A stretch of 64,000 nucleotides of DNA from an uncultured Bacteroidaceae bacterium (GCA_934426255.1 CAKRYD010000005.1:42145-106144); one strand, 5' to 3'; positions 8,508 to 17,617 are shown, counted from the first letter of the stretch. Notes: generated from the letters alone by a model not told the origin. Numbers and translations are program-made.

Positions 8508-9794
8508 ATGAAAACGAATAGAAGAACGTTCTTAAAAACGTTGGGCGCTGCAGGAATCTTCTCAATTGTTCCGCGCCATGTGTTAGGAGGAAATGGTTAT
8601 GTTCCTCCTAGTGACCAACTGACAAAGGGTATTATTGGTGTAGGTGGAATTGGAAAATCCTCTTATCATTTCACCAGTGATAAAGCGTGTAAGTTGGTAG
8701 CAGTCTGCGATGTAGACAAAAGGCATTTGAAACAGGCCGTCGACATGGCAAAACAAAGGTTTAATGAAGACGTAAAGACCTATCACGATTTTCGGGATTT
8801 AATCAAAGATCCGAATGTTGATGTTGTTCATATAGCAACGCCGCCTCATTGGCATGCCTTGATGGCCGTAGAAGCCGCTAAGGCCGGGAAAGATATTTGG
8901 TGTGAAAAGCCGATGACGAGAACTATTGGAGAAGGGAAGCGCGTAATTGAAGCTGTTCAGCGTTACAATCGTATATTTCGTTTAAATACATGGTTCCGCT
9001 TTAAAGACACATTCTACGGATTGGGCACTACTGTGCAGCCTTTGAAAAAGCTTGTGGATAGTGGTCTGTTGGGCTGGCCGCTTAAAGTGACGGTTTCTGG
9101 TACAACCGGTTTCACTTGGAAGTTCTTTTGGGTAGGTAAAGAGAATCTTGTTCCAGAACCTGTTCCTCAAGAACTGGATTATGATATGTGGCTGGGACCG
9201 GCTCCCTACAAGCCTTATAATGTCCACCGAGTTCATCAAACCTTCCGTGGTTATTGGGACTATGATGGCGGAGGTCTTACAGACATGGGACAACATTATC
9301 TTGACCCTATCCAATATCTGTTGAACAAAGATGACGATTTCCCTGTTAAAGTAGAAGTCGAAGCTCCTCAGCAACATCCCGATGCTGTGGGTATTTGGAG
9401 GAAAATTGTCTATACGTATGAAGATGGTTGCCAAATTGTATTGGAAGGCGAAGGCTATGAAAGCAAAGGACACACTCCTTATATTGAAGGCCCCAAAGGA
9501 AAAGTGTATAAGGGCTTTGAATGTACCATACCGGATGTAATGAACAAGCTTGCTGAGTTCCCCGATCCTGAACCTCAGCGAACTGATTTCATTGAGTGCA
9601 TTCGTTCTCGTCAGAAATTTGCTCTCAATGAAGTGAACGGTCATCACAGTTGTACATTGGTTAATCTCGGTGCCATAGCTCTTCGTTTGGGCCGCCAAGT
9701 TTTGAATTTTAATCCCAAGACGCAGACGTTTATTGGCGATGACGCAGCTAATGCTCTGATAGATCAACCTATGCGTGGACCTTGGCAGATTTAA
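8508..9794 (+). CDS. Tat-exported Gfo/Idh/MocA-family oxidoreductase
   Basis: A 428-residue NAD(P)-dependent dehydrogenase-like protein. The N-terminus carries a twin-arginine signal (NRRTFLKTLGAAG), which exports it folded with its cofactor. The Rossmann fold follows (IIGVGGIGKSS and LVAVCDVDKRH), then the family motif CEKPMTR (Lys binds the nicotinamide/substrate) and a C-terminal domain with MGQHYLDPIQYLL. By analogy to the 3-keto-glycoside pathway of gut Bacteroidota, it would oxidise or re-reduce C3 of a glycoside in the periplasm. It lies 42 nt after the DUF1080 gene and 28 nt before the next gene. The substrate is not deducible. Confidence 0.88.
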   Translation: MKTNRRTFLKTLGAAGIFSIVPRHVLGGNGYVPPSDQLTKGIIGVGGIGKSSYHFTSDKACKLVAVCDVDKRHLKQAVDMAKQRFNEDVKTYHDFRDLIKDPNVDVVHIATPPHWHALMAVEAAKAGKDIWCEKPMTRTIGEGKRVIEAVQRYNRIFRLNTWFRFKDTFYGLGTTVQPLKKLVDSGLLGWPLKVTVSGTTGFTWKFFWVGKENLVPEPVPQELDYDMWLGPAPYKPYNVHRVHQTFRGYWDYDGGGLTDMGQHYLDPIQYLLNKDDDFPVKVEVEAPQQHPDAVGIWRKIVYTYEDGCQIVLEGEGYESKGHTPYIEGPKGKVYKGFECTIPDVMNKLAEFPDPEPQRTDFIECIRSRQKFALNEVNGHHSCTLVNLGAIALRLGRQVLNFNPKTQTFIGDDAANALIDQPMRGPWQI

Positions 9795-9822
9795 TGTTTC
9801 ACCAATTAATCATGATACAAAA

Positions 9823-12800
9823 ATGAAAAAAGGAAAATACTCCATATTACTGCTGGTCTTCTTATTATGCTTCGGAGTAACAGCATATGCTCAGACAGAT
9901 AGCCGTCAGCGTACTCCTGAGACCGTTATTACCGATGGCTTGGCTCAATTGCCGGCTCAGACTTCAAAGGCTTACAATGAGGTTATCGGTGAAATGGCTG
10001 CAACAGGGCAAACTGGTATTCAATTGCTTGCAGGCATGCTGAAGCCGGCTGATAAAGCAAAGAATGCGACTTTTGAATATGCTATAAACGGCATCGTTAA
10101 TTATGTGTCGGCTGCTGGTAAAGAGAGTATGCGTGATGCTATTCGTAAAGGGCTTATTGCAGGTTTGGACAAATGTACCGATAATGCCAATAAAGCATTT
10201 TTGATGACACAACTTCAAAAGCTTTCGACAGTCGCAGAAGTTCCTGTCTTTGAAAAATATTTGAGTGACTCATATTTGCAAGATTATGCAGTGCGTGCAC
10301 TTGCATCAACACCGAACATTGACAATGAAGTTGTAAGCCTGATTAAGAGTGGTAAAGCTCCTAAAAGTTCATTGGCTTATTTGGCTTATTTCAAAAAGCT
10401 GAAGGGAGTTGAACCAATTCTTTTGGAGTGGGCAAAGAGTGGCGACGACAAGACCTTGTCTGCAGTCTACAATGCTTTGACGGTATGCGGTTCTACGACT
10501 TCTATAAAGACATTGCAGTCAGCTGCAAAAGCAAAAGGATTCATATTAGAACCTACCAGCGCAACTGATGCCTATCTGCAATTGTTGGACAATTTGTACG
10601 ATAATCAGGCTGTATTGAAGTCTGCGAAAGAGCTTCTTAAGAATGACAAACAAGCTGTTCGCTGTGCAGGCTTGAAACTGTTACTCAAATCCGATCGTAA
10701 GAATGTTACTAAAAACATTCTGAAAGCATTGAAAGATGGTAACAATCAGTATCGGAATACAGCATTATCTTTTGCAAAGCAATATGCAGGTAATGGAATT
10801 TTTAATACTGTAGCTGCGAAATTCAAGTCATTCCCGACAGATGCACAAACTGATATCGTACGTTGGTTGGGTAATAATCATATTGCTGGCCAAACTGATT
10901 TGGTCGTTAATGCAATGAATTCTGATAATGACGAATTGGCAATCGCCGCAATCCAGGCCGCTTCAAAGATTGGTGGAGGAAAATCCCTCAGCGGTTTAGT
11001 TGGCATGCTTGCTAAAGGCGGTAAGAAAGCAGAAGCTGCAACCAAAGCGTTTTTATCATTCAATGGGAATATTTCCAATGGCATATTGTCTGCATTGAAT
11101 TCAACAGATGCCAATGTGCAAGCTGCTGCACTTAAATTAGCTTCTGAACGCCGTATCTACGGAGCATATAATAAGGTAATAGAACTTACTAAATCATCAG
11201 ATGCTACGATTAAGAATGCTGCGTATGAAGCTCTTAAAGGTGTTGCTAAATCTAACAATTTTGGTGATATCTGTAATATGTTGGAAACTTCTACAGGTGA
11301 TGCAACTGCAAAATTGCAAGCTGCGGCCAAGAGCGCCATTCAAGATCAAGCTGCTGATCAGCAGTACAACTTGATAGTTGGCCGTTTGAGCAATAAGTCA
11401 AAAGCCTCATTATATTATCCTCTTTTAGCTCAGGCCGGGAACTCTCAGTCAATAGCTAAATTGCAGCAAGAATATGCTGGCGGCAGCTCAAAGGATGCAG
11501 CTTTTAATGCATTGCTGCAAGTAAACAATCCCGAGATGATTGATGTGTTATACAAATTGGCTAAAGAAAATCCTTCTTCTAAGGATGCCATTCTTGCACG
11601 TTATTTGTCTTTGGTAAAGAGTGCTGGTAAGTCTGAAGTGGAAGCATATCTGCTTTATAGCCGTGCGTTGGATTTGACTCCTTCAACAAAGGTACAGAGC
11701 TCTTTTGTTACAGCGTTGGGCAGCAGTAGAATTATTCCATCCTTGATGTTGGCGGCTAAATATTTGAGTAACCAAGCAACGAGCGTAGCGGCAGCTTCTG
11801 CAGTTCGTGAAATAGTATCTAAGGTCGCAGATTTGCAAAAGGGTACAGAAATAAAGGCTATTATAGAAAAGGCCAAGGCTGTTTTCCAAGCAGAAAAGGA
11901 TAAAGGCGATGCTGATGCCGGCTATGCCGTTGACGACTTAGCTGGAATATTATCCAAGATTGATGCAACAGGCGGCTTCAAGGTTGCATTGGATAAATCT
12001 GACAATGGTTTCAAGAAAGATGGGCCGTACGAAAATTTTGAGATGTTCTTTGAGTGGGACGCAACAGGTTCTCCTGTATTGAGCTTGCGTTCTATGCCAA
12101 TTGTCAAGCTTCAGAAATCAGGCATTTCATATATTTATGGTGACAAGAAAGTTGCCGCTAATGATGGTTGGAATCTTATTTATGTTAAGATGCTCAATGA
12201 TCGCCTCTTTATAGAAGTGAATGGTCAAACTGTAGCTCAAAATGCTATTGTAAAAAATGTCCCTGAAACCAAAGCTGCTTTTGTAAATGGAGCTATCCAA
12301 CTTGCAGCGGGAACCAAGGGCGAAAATGTATATGTTCGCAATGTCTATCTTAATGAGCTTCCTGCTACACCTGTTTTCAAGCTTTCTCCCGAAGAGGCAA
12401 AACAAGGTTTTGAAGTACTCTTTGACGGACGTTCATTAGATAAATGGCATGGTAATACAGCCGCTTATGTCCCTGTGGATGGTAATATCTACGTAACCGC
12501 TCGCTATGGTGGAAATGGTAATTTGTATACGAAGAAAAACTATAGTGACTTTATTTTCCGTTTTGAGTTCTATTTTGATGTTCCAGCGGTGAATAATGGT
12601 ATTGGTATCCGTACAGGCAAAGATGTGACGGGTGTTGATGCTGCATATCAAGGAATGGAGATTCAGGTTCTTGACCATGATGACCCGGTATACCAAGGTT
12701 ATCCATTTGGCTACACTGGACTTCGTCCTTATCAGAACCATGGTTCAGTTTATGGCGTAATAACTCCTGAGCATGTTGATTTCGGTCCGATTAAGCAATG

Positions 12801-13095
12801 GCATACGGAAGAAATCAAGGCCATTGGTGACCGTATTACAGTTACTGTAGACGGAAAGGTTATTCTTGATGGCAACATTCGCGAAGCATGCCAAGGTCAC
12901 AACGTTGCTCCTGATGGCGGAACGAAGAACCCTTATACGCTCGACCATAAGAACCATCCGGGTCTGTTCAATAAGGAAGGTTATATCAGCTTCTGCGGTC
13001 ATGGTTCCGGTGTTAAGTTCCGCAATGTTCGTGTTCTTGATTTGAGTAAAAAAGCTACTCAGGCTAAAAAGTCAACCAAGACCAAGAAAAAATAG
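9823..13095 (+). CDS. Large secreted protein: HEAT-like repeats plus C-terminal DUF1080
   Basis: A 1090-residue secreted protein. The start at 9823 is chosen because it gives a signal peptide ending TAYAQ; an upstream in-frame GTG would overlap the preceding gene. Residues 30 to about 700 are a run of Ala/Lys-rich helical pairs resembling HEAT/armadillo repeats (for example DNDELAIAAIQAASKIG and NAAYEALKGVAKS). Around residues 717-850 is a degenerate DUF1080-like beta-sandwich (PIVKLQKSG, WNLIYVKML, LFIEVNGQTV). A complete DUF1080 domain runs from about 855 (FEVLFDGRSLDKWHG) to 1073 (FRNVRVLDLS), followed by a Lys-rich tail. The repeat region may be a docking scaffold for the operon partners. 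The next gene starts immediately after its stop. Confidence 0.85.
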   Translation: MKKGKYSILLLVFLLCFGVTAYAQTDSRQRTPETVITDGLAQLPAQTSKAYNEVIGEMAATGQTGIQLLAGMLKPADKAKNATFEYAINGIVNYVSAAGKESMRDAIRKGLIAGLDKCTDNANKAFLMTQLQKLSTVAEVPVFEKYLSDSYLQDYAVRALASTPNIDNEVVSLIKSGKAPKSSLAYLAYFKKLKGVEPILLEWAKSGDDKTLSAVYNALTVCGSTTSIKTLQSAAKAKGFILEPTSATDAYLQLLDNLYDNQAVLKSAKELLKNDKQAVRCAGLKLLLKSDRKNVTKNILKALKDGNNQYRNTALSFAKQYAGNGIFNTVAAKFKSFPTDAQTDIVRWLGNNHIAGQTDLVVNAMNSDNDELAIAAIQAASKIGGGKSLSGLVGMLAKGGKKAEAATKAFLSFNGNISNGILSALNSTDANVQAAALKLASERRIYGAYNKVIELTKSSDATIKNAAYEALKGVAKSNNFGDICNMLETSTGDATAKLQAAAKSAIQDQAADQQYNLIVGRLSNKSKASLYYPLLAQAGNSQSIAKLQQEYAGGSSKDAAFNALLQVNNPEMIDVLYKLAKENPSSKDAILARYLSLVKSAGKSEVEAYLLYSRALDLTPSTKVQSSFVTALGSSRIIPSLMLAAKYLSNQATSVAAASAVREIVSKVADLQKGTEIKAIIEKAKAVFQAEKDKGDADAGYAVDDLAGILSKIDATGGFKVALDKSDNGFKKDGPYENFEMFFEWDATGSPVLSLRSMPIVKLQKSGISYIYGDKKVAANDGWNLIYVKMLNDRLFIEVNGQTVAQNAIVKNVPETKAAFVNGAIQLAAGTKGENVYVRNVYLNELPATPVFKLSPEEAKQGFEVLFDGRSLDKWHGNTAAYVPVDGNIYVTARYGGNGNLYTKKNYSDFIFRFEFYFDVPAVNNGIGIRTGKDVTGVDAAYQGMEIQVLDHDDPVYQGYPFGYTGLRPYQNHGSVYGVITPEHVDFGPIKQWHTEEIKAIGDRITVTVDGKVILDGNIREACQGHNVAPDGGTKNPYTLDHKNHPGLFNKEGYISFCGHGSGVKFRNVRVLDLSKKATQAKKSTKTKKK

Positions 13096-14346
13096 ATGAT
13101 TGTAAAGAAAGAAAGCATATCAAAGCCGACTTCGATAGTTGCTATCGGAGTCGGCAATCGTATGCGTACCTATATGCACTACGTGCTGGAGCATCCTGAA
13201 GAGGTTGAATTGAAAGCTGTAGTGGAACCTGATCCTATTAGGCGCAATGCTATGGGTGATTTGTTCCATATTCCGCAAGAAAATCGTTTCAATAATTATG
13301 ATGACTTTTTCAAGAATCCAGTTCCTGCTGATGCTATTATTATTTGCACACCTGAATGTGAGCACTATCGTCCCAGTATGATGGCTCTTGCGCTCGGCTA
13401 TCATTTATTGCTTGAGAAACCCATTGCGCAAACCTATAAACAGTGTGTCGATATAGCTGAAGCGGCAAAAAAGGCTGGCCGTATAGTCAGCATTTGCCAC
13501 GTATTGCGTTATCATCCATGCTTCTTAAAAATTAAAGAACTGATTGATTCCGGTGATTTAGGTAAGATTATATCAATCAACCATACAGAGGGTGTCGGAT
13601 TGGATCGTGATACACACAGTTATGTGCGTGGCATCATGAATAGAGAAAAGGAAAACAATCCGATGATATTGGCCAAGTGCTGCCACGACGTAGATTTCTT
13701 ATTATGGATTTTGGGTCAAAAATGCCATCGTCTGACATCATTTGGTTCACTTCGTTGGTTCCGTCCTGAAAATGCGCCAGACAATTCAGCAGACCGTTGT
13801 ATTTATTGTTCAGTTGAAGGCAAGTGCCCTTACTCAGCTGTTGATCTTTATTGGCGTCGTCGTGAATGGATTAAAAACTTTGACGTACCTAAGGGAAGTA
13901 CCATCGAAGATGTTATTCGTAAAGAATTACGTGAGGGCATTTATGGACGTTGTGTTTTTCATTGCGACAATGATGTGGTAGACAATCAGATTGTTGCAAT
14001 GCAAATGGCCGACAAAGCTCTTGTAACGTTATCTATGGATGTATTTACGCAGCGAGATTACCGTACGACGAATATAAAGATGACAGAAGGAGAAATTTTC
14101 TGTGATGAAAGGAAAGTTTTTGTAACTCATTTCAAAGACCATCATCAGGAAGTTTTCGATTTTTCAGATACGGTTAGTCAGCATTTTCATGCCGGCGCTG
14201 ACCTGAAGATTGTAGAAGATTTTATTCATGCAGTACAGGGTCGTTTAAAAGAACTGCCAACATTGATAGACGACTCTTTGGAGAGTCACCGCGTTTGTTT
14301 CGAAGCCGAAAGAAGCCGTTTAACCGGCCAGACCGTAACTTTCTGA
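13096..14346 (+). CDS. Gfo/Idh/MocA-family oxidoreductase with cysteine cluster, cytoplasmic
   Basis: A 416-residue protein whose ATG directly abuts the stop codon of the preceding gene. It has no signal peptide, so unlike the Tat-exported homologue it should be cytoplasmic. The Rossmann start is VAIGVGNRM, and LLEKPIAQTY is the family EKP motif. A cysteine-rich insert near residues 236-247 reads RCIYCSVEGKCPYSA (C-x2-C-x5-C), with another pair CVFHC near 295, suggesting a structural zinc or other metal site; similar Cys motifs occur in this subfamily. It is the last gene of the operon and probably handles the imported keto-sugar or its reduction. The exact reaction is unknown. Confidence 0.85.
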   Translation: MIVKKESISKPTSIVAIGVGNRMRTYMHYVLEHPEEVELKAVVEPDPIRRNAMGDLFHIPQENRFNNYDDFFKNPVPADAIIICTPECEHYRPSMMALALGYHLLLEKPIAQTYKQCVDIAEAAKKAGRIVSICHVLRYHPCFLKIKELIDSGDLGKIISINHTEGVGLDRDTHSYVRGIMNREKENNPMILAKCCHDVDFLLWILGQKCHRLTSFGSLRWFRPENAPDNSADRCIYCSVEGKCPYSAVDLYWRRREWIKNFDVPKGSTIEDVIRKELREGIYGRCVFHCDNDVVDNQIVAMQMADKALVTLSMDVFTQRDYRTTNIKMTEGEIFCDERKVFVTHFKDHHQEVFDFSDTVSQHFHAGADLKIVEDFIHAVQGRLKELPTLIDDSLESHRVCFEAERSRLTGQTVTF

Positions 14347-14362
14347 AGATAAATTAAAAGCC

Positions 14363-14410
14363 AAGTAACGGCTATGCATTCTCTTTTGATTGCATAGCCG
14401 TTACTTTTTT
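14363..14410. terminator. Strong intrinsic terminator of the DUF1080/Gfo operon
   Basis: A perfect 16-bp stem (arms 14363-14378 and 14391-14406) with a 12-nt loop is followed by a T-run to 14410. It lies 17 nt after the operon stop codon. On the complement a shorter T-run also follows, so it may also stop the minus-strand unit ending at 14437. Confidence 0.9.
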
Positions 14411-14436
14411 GCTCTAAAAATTACTTGTCGTAGTAA

Positions 14437-14616
14437 TCAGAATGCATCGAAGCAGCATTCATCAAAATGTGATGCGTCTGCTTCTTCTAAATCTTCAATT
14501 GCCTCTTCGGGGCTAAGCCCTTGTGCGTTCGTTCCGTTTTTAGTGTCAATCGCGATGAAGCAACCATCGTCTGTTGCTTCGATGTTAATGTCATCTTCGT
14601 CAATAAAATCAAACAT
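14437..14616 (-). CDS. Very small orphan HicB-like protein
   Basis: A 59-codon frame that begins MFDFIDEDDINIEATDDG and ends in a Cys-rich DECCFDAF. The centre, GCFIAIDTKNGTNAQGLSPE EAIEDL, resembles the N-terminal fold of HicB/UPF0150 antitoxins: a short beta-hairpin, then a G-x-S-PEEA turn and an acidic helix. No DNA-binding C-terminus and no HicA-like toxin gene lie beside it. It is strongly acidic. It starts 83 nt after the sialidase stop on the same strand and ends just before a terminator, consistent with being the last gene of that transcript. Coding status is inferred from this context; the HicB link is a weak pattern match. Confidence 0.5.
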   Translation of the reverse strand: MFDFIDEDDINIEATDDGCFIAIDTKNGTNAQGLSPEEAIEDLEEADASHFDECCFDAF

Positions 14617-14699
14617 ATTCAGCTACTTTTTTCGTATGCAAAGTTCGATTCTTTCTGTTACAAAGTTGTTGCAGCAGAATGACGTTCTTGTTATTTCAT

Positions 14700-15998
14700 T
14701 TATTTGCGTAGGCTGTAGCGGCCGCCTGTAATTTGTTCTATAGTCAATTGCTTATAAACAATCGTGTAATCAGCTTGGTGAGTAGATTCTTCAAATAAGA
14801 ATCCAATAGTATTGTTTTTTTGCAGAATCAGTTCAGAATAAGCACTACCCTTGTTCGAGCATTGGAAACGTCCTTCCCAATTGGCTGCAATGGCTTCCGG
14901 TGTAGCATAGTCACTCTCGTTAATCAGTGGTTTGTAGTAGATTCCTACATTTGTTCGGCCTTTCCCAAACGGAACAGACTGCAATAGCAGGTGAACTTTC
15001 TTGCCATCTGAACATCGCTTTACGGGAATAATCAGAATACCGCCATTACAGCTGTTCCCTTCCGCATTGATACCATTCTCTTTGGCCGACGAGAAAGCGG
15101 ATTTGCACCATGAGCCTTTTTGTTTGTCTCCTTTGGTATATTTGAAGATGTTGAAAATGCGCCCGTTTCCTGCTCTACTGCTTAGCAGGACGTCTCCGTT
15201 TGGCAATTCTGCACATTTCGGTTCATCACCTTTCGGAGCAGGAAAATCTTCGGCAGTTCCAAGAATGTTCCAAGTCTTTCCGAAATCGTCCGAATATATA
15301 ACGCGGTTGCCGTTTGGCCGTGCACATAGGGCAGCATAAATGCGTTTTGCGGTTCCTGTTTTTATCTGACTGCTTTGAAGCATTTTCCCACTTCCAACGA
15401 AAAGAGATTCGACAGTTCCTTTCGAACATGAATCAAAGAGAGAGTAAATGTTCTCTGTGATTTCTTCCGGTTGGGACCATGTCGTGCCTCCATCGTAACT
15501 GTACATGCGAGCCACGCGGTTGGGATTCTTTCGTGTCGTGGTCGGAGCTGTGTAGACCGTGTTCCCTCTGACGCAAAGCAATAATACAGTATTGCTATTG
15601 TTGTCGGCAATTAAGGTCGCATCGCCAAAGCCGCAGTCGTTGCTGCCTTTTATGCCACTGCCTTTGGCTATGACTTGCTCTTTCTCCCATGTCTTTCCAT
15701 TGTCGTCTGATAAACGTGCGTGGAGGTCAATTCGTCCAAAACCAATGTCAAATCCGCAATAACGGTAGTCGGCAACAGCGATAATTCTCCCGCGTTTTGT
15801 CTGCGTAATTGCGGGAATGCGGTAAGGAATTTTTTGTGGTAAGCTTATAAACAATTCAGCCGTTGTTGCCGGGCTATTCGAGCTGTGTTCAGGAGCGTGA
15901 CATGAACATAGCATAATTGCCGACAATAAGAGGCCTTTGTAGCCATGTGCACAAATGCACTGCCAAGCAGCTGTGATCCTATTTGTAGTCATAGGCAT
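14700..15998 (-). CDS. nanH: Exo-alpha-sialidase (GH33), probable lipoprotein
   Basis: A 432-residue neuraminidase that releases terminal sialic acid from host glycans. The start at 15998 (MPMTTNR) or 15992 gives a lipoprotein signal ending AIMLCSC; the frame is open further upstream but there it lies inside nadB. Sialidase hallmarks are present: the YRIP motif (FRIP variant) near residue 70 with its catalytic Arg, and three Asp-boxes (SDDNGKTWE, SYDGGTTWS, SDDFGKTWN). No sialic-acid catabolic genes are nearby. The start overlaps the nadB 3' end by about 20 bp, so the two are probably co-transcribed, which is an odd pairing. Confidence 0.9.
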   Translation of the reverse strand: MPMTTNRITAAWQCICAHGYKGLLLSAIMLCSCHAPEHSSNSPATTAELFISLPQKIPYRIPAITQTKRGRIIAVADYRYCGFDIGFGRIDLHARLSDDNGKTWEKEQVIAKGSGIKGSNDCGFGDATLIADNNSNTVLLLCVRGNTVYTAPTTTRKNPNRVARMYSYDGGTTWSQPEEITENIYSLFDSCSKGTVESLFVGSGKMLQSSQIKTGTAKRIYAALCARPNGNRVIYSDDFGKTWNILGTAEDFPAPKGDEPKCAELPNGDVLLSSRAGNGRIFNIFKYTKGDKQKGSWCKSAFSSAKENGINAEGNSCNGGILIIPVKRCSDGKKVHLLLQSVPFGKGRTNVGIYYKPLINESDYATPEAIAANWEGRFQCSNKGSAYSELILQKNNTIGFLFEESTHQADYTIVYKQLTIEQITGGRYSLRK

Positions 15999-17568
15999 GT
16001 CGCGGATAGTCCGTTGTGTAGTGCAGTCCGCGGCTTTCCTTTCTTTCAATGGCTTGCCTTGTAACAAGATAGCCCACATTGATGGCATTGCGCAGTTCGC
16101 AAATGTCGCGTGTGGCCTTTACACGTTTGAATAACTCCTCAGTTTCTTCATAGAGTAAATCCAATCGTGTCCATGCGCGATGCAGACGTAAGTTACTGCG
16201 GACAATCCCTACATAATTGGACATGGTTTGTCCCACTTCCCTCATATCTTGTTTTATCAGCACTTTTTCTTCATTGCTCATCGTTCCTTCGTCGTTCCAC
16301 TCGGGTACGTCATCGTTAAACGAATACTGGTCAACCACTTCTTGCGTGTGGCGAGCGGCAGCATCGGCATATACTACAGCCTCAATCAGCGAGTTGCTGG
16401 CCAGACGGTTCCCCCCGTGCAATCCTGTACACGAACATTCGCCAACGGCATAGAGACGATGGATGGAGCTTTCTGCATTCAAATCTACGGCGATGCCACC
16501 ACATAGATAGTGGGCGCAAGGGCAAACGGGTATATATTCTTTTGTAATGTCAATGCCTATGCTCAGGCATTTATGGTATATGTTCGGGAAGTGGTGCTTG
16601 GTTTCTTCGGCATTTTTGTGAGTTACGTCCAAACATACATGATCCAGGCCGTGAATCTTCATTTCTTTGTCAATGGCCCGTGCCACTATATCGCGGGGTG
16701 CAAGGCTGAGCCTTTTGTCATACTTCTGCATGAACTCTTCACCGTTGGGCAATCGCAAAATGCCGCCGTATCCGCGCATGGCTTCTGTTATAAGAAATGC
16801 TGGATGTGTCTCTCCCGGATGATAGAGTGCAGTGGGATGAAACTGAACAAATTCCATGTCCGTTACTGTCGCTTTGGCGCGATAAGCCATGGCAATGCCA
16901 TCACCTGTGGCAATATCGGGATTGGTGGTCGAAGCGTAAATCGCTCCAATTCCTCCCGTGGCAAGGAGGGTTATTTTTGACAGAAAAGTATCTACTTTCC
17001 CAGTATCAGGATCTAAGATGTAGGCTCCGTAACATTCAATGTCGGGTGTGCGTCGCGTAACCTTGACTCCTAAATGGTGTTGGGTGATGATTTCCACAGC
17101 GAAGTGGTTTTCCAAAACTGTGATGTTCGGGTTCCTCCGAACTGCAGCAATCAGCCCGCGTTGTATCTCAAATCCGGAATCATCGGCATGGTGTAGGATG
17201 CGGAATTCACTATGGCCTCCTTCACGGTGTAAATCGAATGTCCCGTCTTCCTTTTTATCAAAGTTTACGCCCCATCTTACCAGACGTTCAATTCCGGCCG
17301 GAGCATTTTCAACCACTTGCTTTACGGCTGCAGGATCGCTGATGTAATCTCCGGCAACCATGGTGTCATGAATATGTTTCTCAAAATTGTCTTTCTCCAA
17401 ATTGGTCACCGAAGCCACGCCGCCTTGAGCTTTTGCTGTATTGGCTTCGTCAATAGAGGTCTTGCATACCAAGGCAACTTTTCCTTTCCCTGATTCTGCC
17501 ATTTGCAAGGCATATGACATTCCGGCAACTCCGGAACCGATAACTAAAAAGTCGAATTTACGAATCAT
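15979..17568 (-). CDS. nadB: L-aspartate oxidase
   Basis: A 529-residue FAD enzyme that converts aspartate to iminoaspartate, the first step of de novo NAD synthesis. The FAD dinucleotide fold is at the N-terminus (VIGSGVAGMSYAL). The family motifs REGGHSEFRILHHADD, TALYHPG and the C-terminal FAD-binding AVGECSCTGLHGGNRLASNS are all present. The length is normal. nadA and nadC are not beside it here. A -7 box lies 20 nt upstream of the start, so the leader is very short. Confidence 0.95.
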   Translation of the reverse strand: MIRKFDFLVIGSGVAGMSYALQMAESGKGKVALVCKTSIDEANTAKAQGGVASVTNLEKDNFEKHIHDTMVAGDYISDPAAVKQVVENAPAGIERLVRWGVNFDKKEDGTFDLHREGGHSEFRILHHADDSGFEIQRGLIAAVRRNPNITVLENHFAVEIITQHHLGVKVTRRTPDIECYGAYILDPDTGKVDTFLSKITLLATGGIGAIYASTTNPDIATGDGIAMAYRAKATVTDMEFVQFHPTALYHPGETHPAFLITEAMRGYGGILRLPNGEEFMQKYDKRLSLAPRDIVARAIDKEMKIHGLDHVCLDVTHKNAEETKHHFPNIYHKCLSIGIDITKEYIPVCPCAHYLCGGIAVDLNAESSIHRLYAVGECSCTGLHGGNRLASNSLIEAVVYADAAARHTQEVVDQYSFNDDVPEWNDEGTMSNEEKVLIKQDMREVGQTMSNYVGIVRSNLRLHRAWTRLDLLYEETEELFKRVKATRDICELRNAINVGYLVTRQAIERKESRGLHYTTDYPRHAYDYK

Positions 17569-17588
17569 TTTTTCAAGTTTTGTACCTA

Positions 17589-17617
17589 CAAAAATACAAA
17601 AAGGTGCAGTTACGCAA
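17589..17617 (-). promoter_or_regulatory. Promoter of nadB-sialidase unit
   Basis: The complement carries TTG (17615-17617) and, 18 nt later, TATTTTTG (17589-17596), a Bacteroidota-type promoter. Transcription would start about 12 nt before the nadB ATG. Confidence 0.65.

Noticed and set aside
8982..9767. 261-codon minus-strand frame opposite the Tat-exported Gfo/Idh gene
   Set aside because: It lies wholly inside a gene with complete family motifs and has no recognisable domains of its own.
14390..14731. 113-codon plus-strand frame between the Gfo operon and the sialidase
   Set aside because: It runs antisense across the small HicB-like gene and through the terminator arm, with a low-complexity translation and no start signal.
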